A DNA stretch of 64,000 nt from Linnemannia schmuckeri (Eukaryota > Mortierellomycota > Mortierellomycetes > Mortierellales > Mortierellaceae), in assembly GCA_029449235.1 (NCBI GenBank), contig JANATG010000003.1, positions 3,100,001-3,164,000 on the forward strand, given 5' to 3'. The notes below the pieces were generated by a model. It ran no database searches. It saw nothing but the letters and a program-made list of their open reading frames with translations, and was not told the origin of the DNA. A program made the position numbers and the translations under genes. Below, in pieces: positions 21,591-33,018 of this stretch. Position 1 is the stretch's first letter. Every line of letters starts with the position of its first letter.

Positions 21591-22223
21591 ATGAGGTTCA
21601 ACTACATGTATCTCCCTATTCTGCTGTTGACTTTAGCAGTCGTGAAGTCAGACAGCGTTAGTGAGGAAGAACAGGCAACGGCGACAGAAATATATAATTA
21701 CATATGTAATGACACGCCTCGCGACCCTGACTGGTACAGCTGTATGTCATGTTGTCAAGGAATGTTCCCGTTCTATCTGAAGAAAGAGCCCAATGCCGTT
21801 GTCAGGGAGAAGTTGTACACAGAAGCATTATTCTCCGACCCTACCAAGGAGAGGATGTGTGGAGACATAGTAGCATATGGGTCCGCACTCAAGAACGAAC
21901 TTCTGGAGAATGCGGGTCCCTTAAATGCAAGCTATGCTACCGAGGATGCACTGTCCGATTTCTATGACGAGAAGATCGCTTGTTTCAGGAGTTGCCAAGA
22001 CGTCCCTGCGGAAAAACTCCATTGCATTCCGTTTACTGTCGCCTCCTACGAACAATATGACCTGCCAAGAAAAGAACAGAGGGAGAGAGAACGTCAGAGA
22101 CTCGAAGCCATGAAGGCCAAGACAGGCAAGAATTGTCTCTTAAGAGACTTAGGCCGGTTTTTATCATTTCGTGGCCATAAAAACGATGGTTGGCTCCAGA
22201 AATGTGAAACCGGACAGGTCTGA
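21591..22223 (+). CDS. Secreted cysteine-containing protein, 210 aa
   Basis: Single exon. The N-terminal signal peptide (MRFNYMYLPILLLTLAVVKS) has a hydrophobic core and a likely cleavage site near residue 20. The mature part has ten Cys, including CMSCC near residue 53, and ends in a basic/charged segment (KEQRERERQRLEAMKAK) before the last two Cys. The even Cys number suggests disulfides. One N-glycosylation-type NAS site is visible. No known family recognised; an effector-like or cell-surface role is only a guess. The TATA box and leader splice motifs support it as a real gene. It is flanked by minisatellites and the foldback element. Confidence 0.75.
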   Translation: MRFNYMYLPILLLTLAVVKSDSVSEEEQATATEIYNYICNDTPRDPDWYSCMSCCQGMFPFYLKKEPNAVVREKLYTEALFSDPTKERMCGDIVAYGSALKNELLENAGPLNASYATEDALSDFYDEKIACFRSCQDVPAEKLHCIPFTVASYEQYDLPRKEQRERERQRLEAMKAKTGKNCLLRDLGRFLSFRGHKNDGWLQKCETGQV

Positions 22224-22899
22224 AATCACCAACGTCAGGACATAGTTCGTTGTTGTATCCTAGGTTAGCTCTTTGTCATAATCCCCTATTCATCCTCCGA
22301 TATTGACACCAGTGCGTGATCGGCATTATTTTATATATTAATAATAACAATAGCTCTCTAATTTGACATGTTCATCAGCAAACTTGTGAGAAGAAGCCCT
22401 CCAGTTCTGAACAAGGTAATGGCAGATTTGGTTGCAAGGTGCAAGTCATTGAGTATGTTTGATGGCGCTTGGCGGCTTAGTAGTGAAACTACGGTGACGA
22501 CGGAGGCATTGCGTCAACGAGGACCATGTCTATAATTTTGAGTATTAAGACCGAGCATGTGCAGCTGAGAATGTAAGCAATCCACTACATCACCCGCTCC
22601 GGTTATTGTAAGTATGCCGCTTCGCTAGCCACACATGAAGACGGTCACTGCCCTGGAGTGTCTAAGGGTGCCCGCGCTGCCGATGAGCGCCTGTTAGAGA
22701 GTTTGCTGGGGAGGAGGAAGTTGTTGTTGATGGAGAGGATGGGAGGAGTTCTTTTCATTTGTTAATAGTTCTATTCTTCCGTTATAGCGGCGATGAGCAG
22801 CGACAATTGTTGCGCAGAGCCAGGCTGAGGACCGGACTGTGACTGGTGGATGGTCTCTGGAAGAGTCCGATATGTAGTGCCCCACAGTCAACTATTTTA
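22224..22899. other. Intergenic region 22224-22899
   Basis: 3' flank of the secreted-protein gene, AT-rich at first and then mixed composition. No gene or element recognised. Confidence 0.45.
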
Positions 22900-23756
22900 A
22901 AGTGCTCCAATCAACTGATCAACCAAAACGCGATTTCGACTTGTTTTTTGAAATGCTCATTCGCCAATGTTCCAGTCGGCCCCCAGATTCCTGCCATTCA
23001 TTCTCTTGATTCGTAACCTCATTCATCACCGCTTGCCTTTTTTTGCATGGACCGACATTGGATCATCGCCGGAATCGAAATGCCTGAATCTGGTTGATCA
23101 CTTAATTGGATCGCCATATGTGGCAAATGATTTCCATGTAAAATTTTACATGGGTTTAGCACGGGAAGATCTGTTTTTTTAATACCACAAGCTCAATGCG
23201 CTTTCTACAGATAAACTGAGAGCAGTTCCATGCAAAGGACATCAAGTGGATCTAGAAAATAGGAAACGTACGAAACTGCTGTATCATTTATAGAAGATAT
23301 CGTTAAAGTATGTTTTATTACATGGGTCTAGCATGATTTCAGACATTGCCATGATATTACACTCTATTGAGAATAACTGGCTTCTTACATTAAAGACCTT
23401 TAGATCATACACCATGTCCTGTGCATGGAACTGCTCTCAGTTTATCTGTAGAAAGCGCATTGAGCTTGTGGTATTAAAAAAACAGATCTTCCCGTGCTAA
23501 ACCCATGTAAAATTTTACATGGAAATCATTTGCCACATATGGCGATCCAATTAAGTGATCAACCAGATTCAGGCATTTCGATTCCGGCGATGATCCAATG
23601 TTGGTCCATGCAAAAAAAGGCAAGCGGTGATGAATGAGGTTACGAATCAAGAGAATGAATGGCAGGAATCTGGGGGCCGACTGGAACATTGGCGAATGAG
23701 CATTTCAAAAAACAAGTCGAAATCGCGTTTTGGTTGATCAGTTGATTGGAGCACTT
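22900..23756. mobile_element. Foldback element with ~343-bp inverted arms
   Basis: The left arm (22900 to about 23242) and right arm (about 23414 to 23756) are near-perfect inverted copies beginning AAGTGCTCC and ending GGAGCACTT. The loop is about 171 bp. TA flanks both ends (22898-22899 and 23757-23758), as expected for mariner-type insertion. Each arm has the same 71-codon open frame, which I take to be a by-product. No transposase, so it is non-autonomous. Confidence 0.85.
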
Positions 23757-23797
23757 TACTACGGTCGAGGTATACTGGAAATTGGCATTGTGATACG

Positions 23798-24073
23798 ATG
23801 CAGACCCCGTACGTTGAAGGACTGTATTTTAAAGATACGCATGATCTGATGTGTTTGAACGCGGATAGATATGGATATTTGTACACCACGATATCCATGC
23901 ACGACACGCAGGATAACAAGGGCCGCTCTATTCATCGCTTTACAATTAAGTCCAACCATGATGATATCAACCTCACAGTGGCTTATAAACCAGTATCTGG
24001 GACTGTGGACGCACATCATGCTAATCGAAGAGACCTTATGAAAAAGCACTTTGAAAGTATCATATTCAGATGA
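23798..24073 (+). CDS. Small unknown ORF, 91 aa
   Basis: Starts MQTPYVEGLYFKD and encodes a polar protein without signal peptide or recognisable domain. Coding-like composition and position right after the foldback element suggest either a small gene or an exon of a gene disrupted by that element. No relative recognised. Confidence 0.3.
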   Translation: MQTPYVEGLYFKDTHDLMCLNADRYGYLYTTISMHDTQDNKGRSIHRFTIKSNHDDINLTVAYKPVSGTVDAHHANRRDLMKKHFESIIFR

Positions 24074-24322
24074 CGCCTTAAGACCCTTGATGATCAGCAG
24101 CTGTTTGGGTTTTCTTTAGTGAGATCAGCCTTCCATTAGAACGGCCTAAAAAGGATATGTTGATTTAAAAGGAGATAATTCGTTCTTCGGAAATCTGCTT
24201 AAAGTGTCTTTAAACACTCGAGCTGCACTTGTATCCCGGCAGTCTGGTCTAGAGTTGGGCGTAAGGATCCAGTATTGAATGATATGACCCATTAAGTAAA
24301 TAGTAAACCATCGAACAAATAC

Positions 24323-24625
24323 TGTTACTCAGGGAGAGGGTCGAAGGCCAGAGTTGTAGGACCGCTGTTAAGTCCTCAATTGGTACGCGGGGAAAGGAGT
24401 TGTGGGTTGAAGGGAGGTTGATAGTAGAAAGTAGTGATAATAGTGTCCTAAAGAACCACACAAAACAATACACTGCAGCGCGCCAGCGAAACTCTTGTTA
24501 GTACTGCTCTCGTCCAAGAAGTGATGTGCAAAGAACAAAGAGCAGGCAAGAGGGCTTGGCGCACTACTAATACTATGCAGCGGTCCTACTACTCTGACCT
24601 TCGACCCTCTCTCTGAGTAACAATA
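24323..24625. mobile_element. Solo-LTR-like repeat, copy 3, rearranged
   Basis: 24323 to about 24578 is the repeat in reverse orientation, truncated. It is joined to about 47 bp of the repeat's 3' end in forward orientation (cagcggtcc...GAGTAACA). The result has TGTTACTC and GAGTAACA at its two ends, a palindromic arrangement just downstream of S41-B. Confidence 0.65.
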
Positions 24626-24714
24626 TGTATTCGATGAAGTTACAAAGGATATATACAAAAATTTAGATTTAAATAACAAAAGACCCTCTTCTACCATAGG
24701 TATCCACATCAATC

Positions 24715-26946
24715 TCACTTCCAAGCAGTAGCAGCGACCTCCTTCCACATCACCTCACGACTACGCGCATTCTCGGGCGTGAACCCCAACCGATGCTTGG
24801 GGCGGTACAATTCTGCATCGTACTCCAAGGGAGTGGTACGGCCATGACCATACATCTCCAACCACGAAAACGTAATCGTGTTTTTATAGGGCAAGTCGGT
24901 CAGGGGGCTGGTCAAGTTAGCAGACTTGTAGAAGCCCTGGAGTTCTGACAGCTTGAGAACGGACGCGCCGGCGAAGGAGAACATGGACAGGTCTTCGCCA
25001 TGGGTGCCACCGATGGCGTAGGCGGGGACGTTGTGGAGGGCAGTCCAGAAGTACGAGGCCATGCCACAAGCAGAACCGCAGCGCCCATCGGTAAGGATGC
25101 GGATGTTTTCGGCTTTGGCGGTCCAGGGGAAAGAGGCGACAGCGGTCATGTACTTGGCGGCGACGGGAGGGAAGTTGAGGGAGGTCTTTTCGGTCCAGAG
25201 ATTGCGGCGGCCGTTACGATTCAGAGTGACAGGCTTGTCAAAGAGATCGTTGTTCTCGTATACGGCTGTTCCGTTGGAGAGGTTGATGAAATCGCGGGCA
25301 TTGAAGTATCCATAGTCAGAGTTGTTGTAGCTCAACTTGGCGAGCTCTTGCATAGGTTTGGAGACACGCATGTCTGAAGGGAAAGCAGCATCGAGAGGGC
25401 CCTTGTTGGGGAAAAGCATCTGGACCAGGAAGGAAGAAAGGTCGATTGATCCACCGGTGTTACCCTGGAAGTCGACAAGAATGTTGGTCACGTTGTGCAC
25501 ATGGAAGGCCGTCAACCCTGCAAGAATAACGTTTTTCTCTGCTTCAACGTCGCTAGGTAAAAAGGTGTGGCAAACTAAGACACCGATAGTAGGTTGATCC
25601 TTAAGGTGGTAGAAGATAGTAGCGTTACCAATGACAAGAAGATCGGCACTAGGGAACTGGGGACCAGTAGATGGAGGGGTAGGTTCGGGCTTGGCACGCT
25701 TGGTGATACGGCGAACGGGCTCGTCTCTGCGGCGGAGGAGGCCACCCTCGGCTGGGGGAGCAACAACCTCAGGAGGCGCAATGCAGACGTTTGCAACATA
25801 CGAGGCAGCATCCGTAAAGGCAGTTTCGATCTGAGGGAGGATGCGCCACTCCTCACGAAGCTTGACGGTGTCAGTCGAGTTTGCACACTTCAGTCGGTAG
25901 TCAAGATAAGGACCCTGAGGAACAGTGGAACGCTGAGAAAAATCTCCGGGGGTGTCGGTGAAGAGACCGCTGGCTGTGTCGTAGGTCTGCGAGGCCAGCA
26001 TAAAGTTGAGGCGGGCGTTAGGGTCGTGAGACGTACCATAGATGTCCCTAGCGTAAGCTTGAAGGTAAGAGAGCGCATTTTCGCCGTTGATGGTCTCGAC
26101 GATGCAGTCTTCGTAACCACGTTTAGCCGAGTCGAGGTAGACTCGAACAGACTGAAAATAAAAGACAAAAAAGGATGTTAATCCCTTGTGATTTGTGCAA
26201 AAATTTGAATTCATCACATACGGTGCAACTCATCCGAGAATAGCGCTTACTTGTTCACCGTCAACAACGGGAGCATAGAGAGAAAGGTCCTGGGTAAAGA
26301 AAAAAGACTCGTAACAGCTGACTAAAATACATCAAAAAAAATTGAAAAGAAAGAAAGAAATGTCAATAGTCGATCATAACAAAACTACACAAAAAATATC
26401 GCAAATATTCGCAGCACGTTTGTCCAAATTTGTTCTGTGGCACTTACTGCTGTAGGCAGCATGACCATCTCCAAGTCCAGTGACAGCGGCAAGAATGTCT
26501 CTGTGGAACTTGTAGTCGCTGGTGTACTTGCTACGACCGATTCTTTCGAGCTCACCTACAATATCATAAGGGGCATTGGCGAAGGGCTCGGGTGCTGTTC
26601 GAGCAAGGGCAGCGTCGGTAAAGACATAGTAATCCTTGAAGAGGGTAAGTACGGTAGCAAGGGTGGTGGTAGCCTGGGCGCTGTCAAAGGGGATCGCGTT
26701 GTAGCAGTCGACGACGTGCTGGTACTTCAGCTCTGTAGGGTTTATGCTTGAGAGAAGACCACAGGTATCAGTAGGCGTAGCAGGGTTGCCAGGGTTGGGC
26801 TCTGTGGTCGCTGTGGAAGTAGGCTCATGGCCAGCGGTAGGGGTGGGCTCGATGCTTGCAAATTCAGTGGGTGTAGGGACTGCATTGCTGAACACTGCAA
26901 GAGCGGCAATAGAGGCAGACAAGATCAGGCTGCGAAGAGGGATCAT
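24715..26946 (-). CDS. Secreted S41 peptidase, paralog B
   Basis: Minus-strand exons 26946-26448, 26321-26251 (71 nt) and 26151-24715 give 668 aa. Signal peptide MIPLRSLILSASIAALAVFSNA is followed by a Pro/Thr-rich linker (about residues 24-60) absent from A and D. Candidate catalytic His lies in GDGHAAY at the end of exon 1, Ser in TDGRCGSACG, and a tentative Glu in GGTHGED. Core strand ILVDFQGNTGG is present. All motifs match paralog A, so it is probably active and secreted. A TATA box lies 155 nt upstream of the ATG. About 190 bp of exon 1 is nearly identical to pseudogene C although the rest diverges strongly. Confidence 0.87.
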
Positions 26947-28353
26947 TGTATGATGTATGTGTAACGATTTTGTTGTTCTTGTCGTTGAACTGTTGGAGAA
27001 GGAAAAGGAAAGATAAAGAACTCTTTACTTTGTTGCTTTGTCGCTTGTGTTTGTTGTGCTGGTAGGAATAATGACCATTTCTGAAGGGTCAACGGTCAGG
27101 TATTTATACAAGTTCCTTAGGGGCTCGGTCATTTCTCAAAAACTAAAACGGCGATTACCTTTGTTTGTCCAGGATCCACTGCAGTTCCTTGCTACTAGAC
27201 TCTCTGAGTTCTCAAAAACCCAAAGTGTCCTAACCTTCAAACGCTCGAGGGAATATGCTCTCGGGAGATGAAAGCCCAAAACGCCATGCGTTTGTTACGG
27301 CATCAGAGTTCGTACATGTGGCTAAGTACACATCCCTCCCCGGAAAGGAAAAAGAAGAAAAATATGGAGGCCTGCCTTTCAGATCTACTGCTAGTGGCAG
27401 TGTAAATAGTGTGGTATTTTGGGTGTTTGGAGCGCAGTTCTGTGGAAGCCCACGGGGAAATACATGGGGCTTTGTAGTAAAGGGGAGAGGAGGGAATATC
27501 ATAATTTCTCATTTTTTTATATGCAGAGAATCGAAACACAAAATTTTCATCTAAGCCCTTCATCACTGCCACATAGATTTTTTCATCCACTATCCTGCTT
27601 TTCTGTGCCCCCTTCCTTATTCGACCCCATATTGTCGAGGTCAGTTGGTCGAGTCGATGATGGCGGAAGTGGAGGTAAAACAGTAATGGGGTGCGTGAGT
27701 GCGTATGCGAGAGAGGGGAGAGGGAGAGGCAAGTAAGATGGATCAGGCGGGGCTTGGGTGAAATGTTGGTCCACTTCCTATTTTTGTTCTGTCCGTTGTT
27801 ATTTTTTTCATTTGCCGATATTCATACGTCTTTTGTGCAGGGGTAGAACTGCTGTTTTAATTTCTTGGAGGGAAGGGTGGCATGTATGAACTATACATTC
27901 CCCTTTTTACGCCTCCAATGAAATGCTGGAGAGGTCCACCTAGACACCGTCGATGATGTGCCTAGAGACAAGCCCGAGGAAGGAAGGAAAAATGGAAGAG
28001 AGGTGTGGCGGTTGGCGGAAATATAGGAAATAAATGAAATATAGTGAAGGATGGAACGAAGTCGTTCCTGTGCGATTATTTTTTTTTTCGCCTCAACGTC
28101 AGACAATTGATTACTCCAAAAAAGCATTCGAAAAACCTCAAAAAAGTGTCAGGCTTAGCGATATTCTTTTTGTGCTTCTTTCTTTTGCATAGTATCAAGC
28201 ATGCGTACACATGGTTATTGTTTCATTTCTTTTATTGTTATTAATGGGGGTTAATGTATACTAAAAAGAAAAAAAGTGGAGGTATGTACAAAAGCGTTGT
28301 AGGGCACTAGAGTTAAGGAAAATAAAAAAAATGAGCGCTCCCTCCGTGGACAC
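26947..28353. other. Intergenic region between S41-B and S41-C
   Basis: Promoter of S41-B (TATA at 27101-27108) and 3' flank of S41-C. Short open frames are present, but no domain, RNA or repeat element was recognised. Confidence 0.5.
27101..27108 (-). promoter_or_regulatory. TATA box of S41-B
   Basis: TATAAATA on the minus strand, 155 nt before ATG 26946. Confidence 0.55.
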
Positions 28354-30431
28354 TCACTTCCAAGACGCAGCAGCAACCTCCCAAAGAAACTCCCTATTAC
28401 GCGCAATCTTCAGTGTGAAATCCAAACGATGCTTGAGACGGAACAATTCCGCGTCGTATTCCAGAGGACTCGTACACTCTTTGCCATACAACTCCAACCA
28501 CGCAAAGGTCATAATGCTCTAGTAGGGAGAACCAGTCATAGGGCTTGGCAGGCCCGCAAAAATGTAGAAACCTTGTATTTCCGACAGTTTGAGAACCGAG
28601 GCACCGGCGAACGAGAACATGGATAGGTCCTCGCTGGATGTGCCATCGATAGCGTAGGACTCGACGTTGTGTTTGGTATTATAAAAATGCGGACCGAAGT
28701 GATGGGCTTGTCGAACAGGCCGTTGCTCTCGTAGTGCACAGTACCGTTGGAAAAGTTGACATAGTCGTCCGCGTTGAAGAATCCATTATCAGGAGTACAA
28801 TAGTTTTGCTTGGCCAGTCCCTGGAGGGGCTTAGAGACACGCATGTCTGAAGTGAAGGCAGCGTCGAGATGGTGCCTGCTGGGGAACAGTATCTACATCA
28901 GGAAGACAGAAAGTTTGATCGATCCGCCGGTGTTGCCCTGGAAGTCAAGAAGGATTTTGGCCACATTGCGCACATGGAAAGTCTTCAATCCTGCAAAATA
29001 GAATATTTCTCTGCGTCGGTATCGCTAGGCATAAATGTGTGGCAGACAAGGACATCAGTATTGGGTCGATCCTTGAAATGGAAGAAACGGTGGCGTTGCA
29101 GGTGGCAAGAGCTTTGGTACCAGGGAACTCTTTGTTGGTAGGTGGAAGTGGTGGAGGAGTGGTAGGCTCAGGCGCGGGCCCGGGCTCGGCACGCTTGTTG
29201 ACATGAGGGACGGAGTCAAATCTGCATCGGAGGAGGACAATATCGCCCGTTGTTGAAGGACCATCACCATTGTCGACCTTGAGAGGGATAAGACATACGT
29301 TTTTGACAAAGAAGGCAGTATCCGTGGAGGTGGCTACGACTTGAGGAAAGATGCGCCACTCATCACGAAACAGGATGGGTTCAATTAAGTTTGTGCATTT
29401 GAGTCAGTAATCGAGATAAGGAGTTTCGGAGATGATTTCACGGACGGCAAAGTCACCGGGGGTGATGGTAAAGGTACCGTTAACGAAATTTTAAGACAAT
29501 GAGGCGAGCATGAAGTTGAGGCGGGCGTTAGGGTCACGGGATGAACATTGAATATCTCTGGCGTATGCGCAGAGGTGAGTAAGGACGTTTTCACCGTTGA
29601 TGGTCTCGACGATGCTGTCTTCGTAACCGCGCTTAGTCGCGTCGAAGTATACGCGGACCAACTGTCGCAGGTCAAAAAATTGTAAAGAAAGTGGACCGTT
29701 AGAAATAGGAAATCAAAATGACGATTCGTTGCTTTACCAATAATAAAAAAGTAGTAAGTGGTTGAAGAAACTTACTTCGTGACCTTCAGTGACGGGAGCG
29801 TAGAGAGCCAAGTGCTAAGCAAATGCGTATGCCTCATAGCAGTTGACTAGTAGGGAGGAAGGATAAACAATAGGGGAAAAATCAGTTTGCGCTTCTGTCG
29901 TCGTTGAAGTGAATTAATATTGCTTATTGTGGTACACGGCATGACCATCTTGTAAACCATTGCTAGCAATACGGATTTCATTATGGAACTTGTGGTCATT
30001 AGTATACTTGCTCCGATCAATCTTCTCGAGCTCTCCAAAAATATCATGAGAAGCGTTCGCAAATGGAGGTGTGGCAGTTGGAGAAAGGGCAGCGTCGGTA
30101 AATACATAGTAGTCTGAAAATAGAGATCACGGTAGCTAAGGTAGTAGCAGTTCGGGCATTGTCGAAGGAGATGGCATATGGCATAATAGCAGTCGGCAAC
30201 ATGCTGGTATTTCAGCTCTGTTGGGTTTATGCTTGAGAGAAGACCACAGGTATCAGTAGGCGTAGCAGGGTTGCCAGGGTTAGGCTCTGTGGTCGCTGTG
30301 GAAGTAGGCTCATGGCCAGCGGTAGGGGTGGGCTCGATGCTTGCAAATTCAGTGGGTGTAGGGACTGCATTGCTGAACACTGCAAGAGCGGCAATAGAAG
30401 CAGATAAGATCAGGCTACGGAGAAGGACCAT
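28354..30431 (-). pseudogene. S41 peptidase paralog C, pseudogene
   Basis: Begins MVLLRSLILSASIAALAVFSNA with the same Pro/Thr linker as paralog B and ends EVAAASWK-stop at 28354. Between them the S41 sequence is recognisable in pieces (for example GHAVYHNKQY, VSKPLQGLAK and EDLSMFSFAGASVLKL) but shifts frame repeatedly and contains stops. Around 28680 the segment that should hold TDGRCGSACG, including the nucleophile Ser, is deleted, so no active enzyme is possible. A TATA-like box remains at 30609-30616. The nearly intact 5' end contrasts with a decayed body, which suggests recent sequence exchange with paralog B. Confidence 0.85.
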
Positions 30432-30608
30432 TGTGTACTGTTTGTGTGGCCGTTGTTGTTTTCTTTTTTTAGTGTTTGCTGAAGTATGTGTATGTGTTAA
30501 GGTGGAAGAGGGTTCGTTTACGTTGTAGAGGAGTTGTCTTACTACTTTTGATACGTGGTGTGATGATATGCTGTTTGGATGATGCTTTACGAGGGGCAAT
30601 GGCTAAGA

Positions 30609-30616
30609 ATTTATAA
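30609..30616 (-). promoter_or_regulatory. TATA-like box of S41-C
   Basis: TATAAATT on the minus strand 178 nt before ATG 30431, a position similar to S41-B. Confidence 0.4.
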
Positions 30617-30855
30617 AGTTCTTAAGAGCAAGTTGTCCTAACAAGCTCATCCCAGTAGTCATCTTGGACCAAGGTTTATCTTAGTGCCTAGACTTTACTT
30701 CTGTGCTTGCGATTCCAAAGGAAATGACCATAGTAAAAAGGATGCATTTTCGGGAACTAAAAAAAGAAGACTACATGTCCCATCCCTCTCAGGAAGAAAG
30801 AAAATTTTAAGTTGAGATATTCTGTTGGAGGCAGCGTCACCTAGATTTCGCTTGT

Positions 30856-31142
30856 TGTTGCAAAATAAGGTGGTGGCTAGGCAGCGGTGGCGATGCCTTA
30901 GGTCAGCAGCCATATTCCTTAGTAGACATAGTATTAGTAGTGCGCCCAGCCCTCTTGTCTGCTCTTTGTCCTTTTACACATCACTTCTTGGACGAGAGCA
31001 ATACTGACAAGAGTTTCGTTGGCGCGTTACAGTATATTGTTTCGTGTGGTTCCATTAGGACATTACTATCACTACCCCGTACCAATTGAGGGCTTAACAG
31101 CGGTCCTATAACTCTGGCCTTCGACCCTCTCCCTGAGTAACA
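30856..31142 (+). mobile_element. Solo-LTR-like repeat, copy 4
   Basis: Full unit TGTTGCAAAATAAGG...GAGTAACA, upstream of S41-C. No clear target duplication (ttgt / acat). Confidence 0.7.
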
Positions 31143-31481
31143 ACATCCCGCAAAAAAAGTGACTGTCCTCTGCCCAAGCGGAGCGCCAAAGGCAGCAGGG
31201 CAGATGAAAGCTTATTTACCACTGCGGAATATAACGATGAAAATTTATTCCAACCTAACTGATCGTTATGATGTACTGCTACAAATAGGAGGTTTCAAAC
31301 CTTGACATTTGCAACATAAATAAACACCGATATTGCTCTGGTCACGTTACTGTAACACGCCAAAGAATCAACCCAAGCACGACGTCAAGGTAGGCGCGTT
31401 TACTAAACTACAAAGGAGTGTTTTCAAAAATACGCCGCCATTTTATTTGTTTTTTTGCATCTCGCCACTTTTCTGGACAAC

Positions 31482-33002
31482 ATGGCCAAATCAACAACCA
31501 GTGCCTCTCAACAACCGCTTTCATCGTCGCTTTCTGAGGATGAACAGCCTGAGACTACCATTGCTGCTCCAAGCACAAGTACATCCAAGAAACAAGCTCC
31601 GTCAGCAAAGAAGCCATCTGGACTGCCTACAAGGGAGCGTTTCACAAAACAGGACATGGAATTCATTCTGACGTGGATGGAACACCGCCCCAACTTCGAA
31701 TCAGTTTTTGGCTGTGGCGGACAGACAGTTATAGGAGCACCCAACAAGAGCAAGACCCATGGATACTAGGTGTTAGCTCAAGGTGTAACCAAGCAAAGTA
31801 AAGGCAGACTCAACATCAACGGAAAGGATATGCGCGAACGGTTCCAGCGCCATATGAAGGCTCACACCGAAGCTAAGAGAAAGGCCGGGTCCACAGGCTT
31901 TGGTGTCACAGAGGATGATACCAGGAAGGGTCTATACACAGTGGCGCATAAGCTGGAGAGTATGTGCACTTGTTATGCCAGGATGGACGCGCTCTTCGGG
32001 CGACGACCAAACGTCACTCCGTTACACGAGTTCGCTGGTGCTATTGTACCTGCTCAAGAACAAGGTGGATGCCAGGAGTCTAGCACAGCACCTCGACGTT
32101 CACACCGGCCAATAGTTGAGGATGAGGAAGAGGAGGAAGACGGGAATGAGGAGGAGGAGGAGGAGGAGGAGGAGGAGGAGGAGGAGGAGGAGGAGGAGGA
32201 GGAGGAGGAGGAGGAGGAGGAGGAGGAGGAGGAGGAGGAGGAGGAGGAGGAGGAGGAGGAGGAGGAGGAGAACGATGATGAGGGGAGGGAGGAGGAGGAG
32301 ACGGACGGTATTCATGCTGAGGGCGGCGTTATCAACAACATCTTTGGTGAGGACTTCGACGACCCGTACGACGCCAGCGCTGTTAAAACAAGGAAACTCT
32401 ACAAGAGACACCAGAGGCATAACGACGACAGCGTTAATGATGGTACCGACGTCAATGCTGATAACATCAGCGAGCTTTCCATCCCATCGTCGCCAGTCTT
32501 TCGACGGCAGTCGAAGCGTCAACTGAGCGATACAGAGTCACAGTCGTCCAACAAACGTTCCCGAGCAACAGATAGACGCAAAAAACCACCAGTACTGGAT
32601 TCAAACTCCTCGCCTGAAATGCCGAAGCAATCATTCCTCGCTTCTTACGAGCAGTCATTTATAAAGAGAAACATAGGTAAGAGATTAAACAGCTGGACGT
32701 TCTGTTACTCAATGATACCAACAAATATCCTGATTTCATGTATAGCTCTTGAAACAATAGAAGCAAAGAAGCTGGAGCTGGAGGAGAGGAAACAGGACAT
32801 GGAGGCAGAGAGATTGGAGCTCGAAAAGGCCAAGGAGGCAAAAAGACAGGATATGGATGAGAGAAGGCTAAAACTGGAGGAGAAAAGATTGGAGAAAGAA
32901 ACCCAGCGAGAGATGTTTCAGCTGATCTCGGCTGGATTGGCAAAAGGCATGTCTGTCGAACAGACACAGGAATTTATTAAGCTTACATCTCAATCATTTT
33001 AA
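31482..33002 (+). pseudogene. Harbinger accessory (Myb/SANT-like) protein with poly-Glu tract
   Basis: From ATG 31482 the frame encodes a DNA-binding-like segment (RFTKQDMEFILTWMEHRPNF), then TAG at 31767-31769, then continues in the same frame to 33002 (GKDMRERFQRHMKAH, a Glu run coded by GAG repeats, basic region, C-terminal Glu/Lys coiled coil). A likely intron 32677-32745 is in phase either way. In this transposon class the second protein helps transposase binding and nuclear import. One stop codon breaks it; readthrough or a sequence error cannot be excluded. Confidence 0.7.
32138..32270 (+). repeat. GAG trinucleotide tract (poly-Glu)
   Basis: Almost pure (GAG)n of more than 40 codons within the Harbinger accessory ORF; prone to length change. 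Confidence 0.9.
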
Positions 33003-33018
33003 TAACAAAACAACTTTT

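Noticed and set aside
22967..23689. Two identical 71-codon frames in inverted orientation
   Set aside because: They are the two arms of the foldback element; identity reflects the palindrome, not two genes.
32100..32526. Poly-Arg and poly-Leu frames over the GAG tract
   Set aside because: Shadow frames of the GAG repeat; only the poly-Glu frame continues into recognisable protein.
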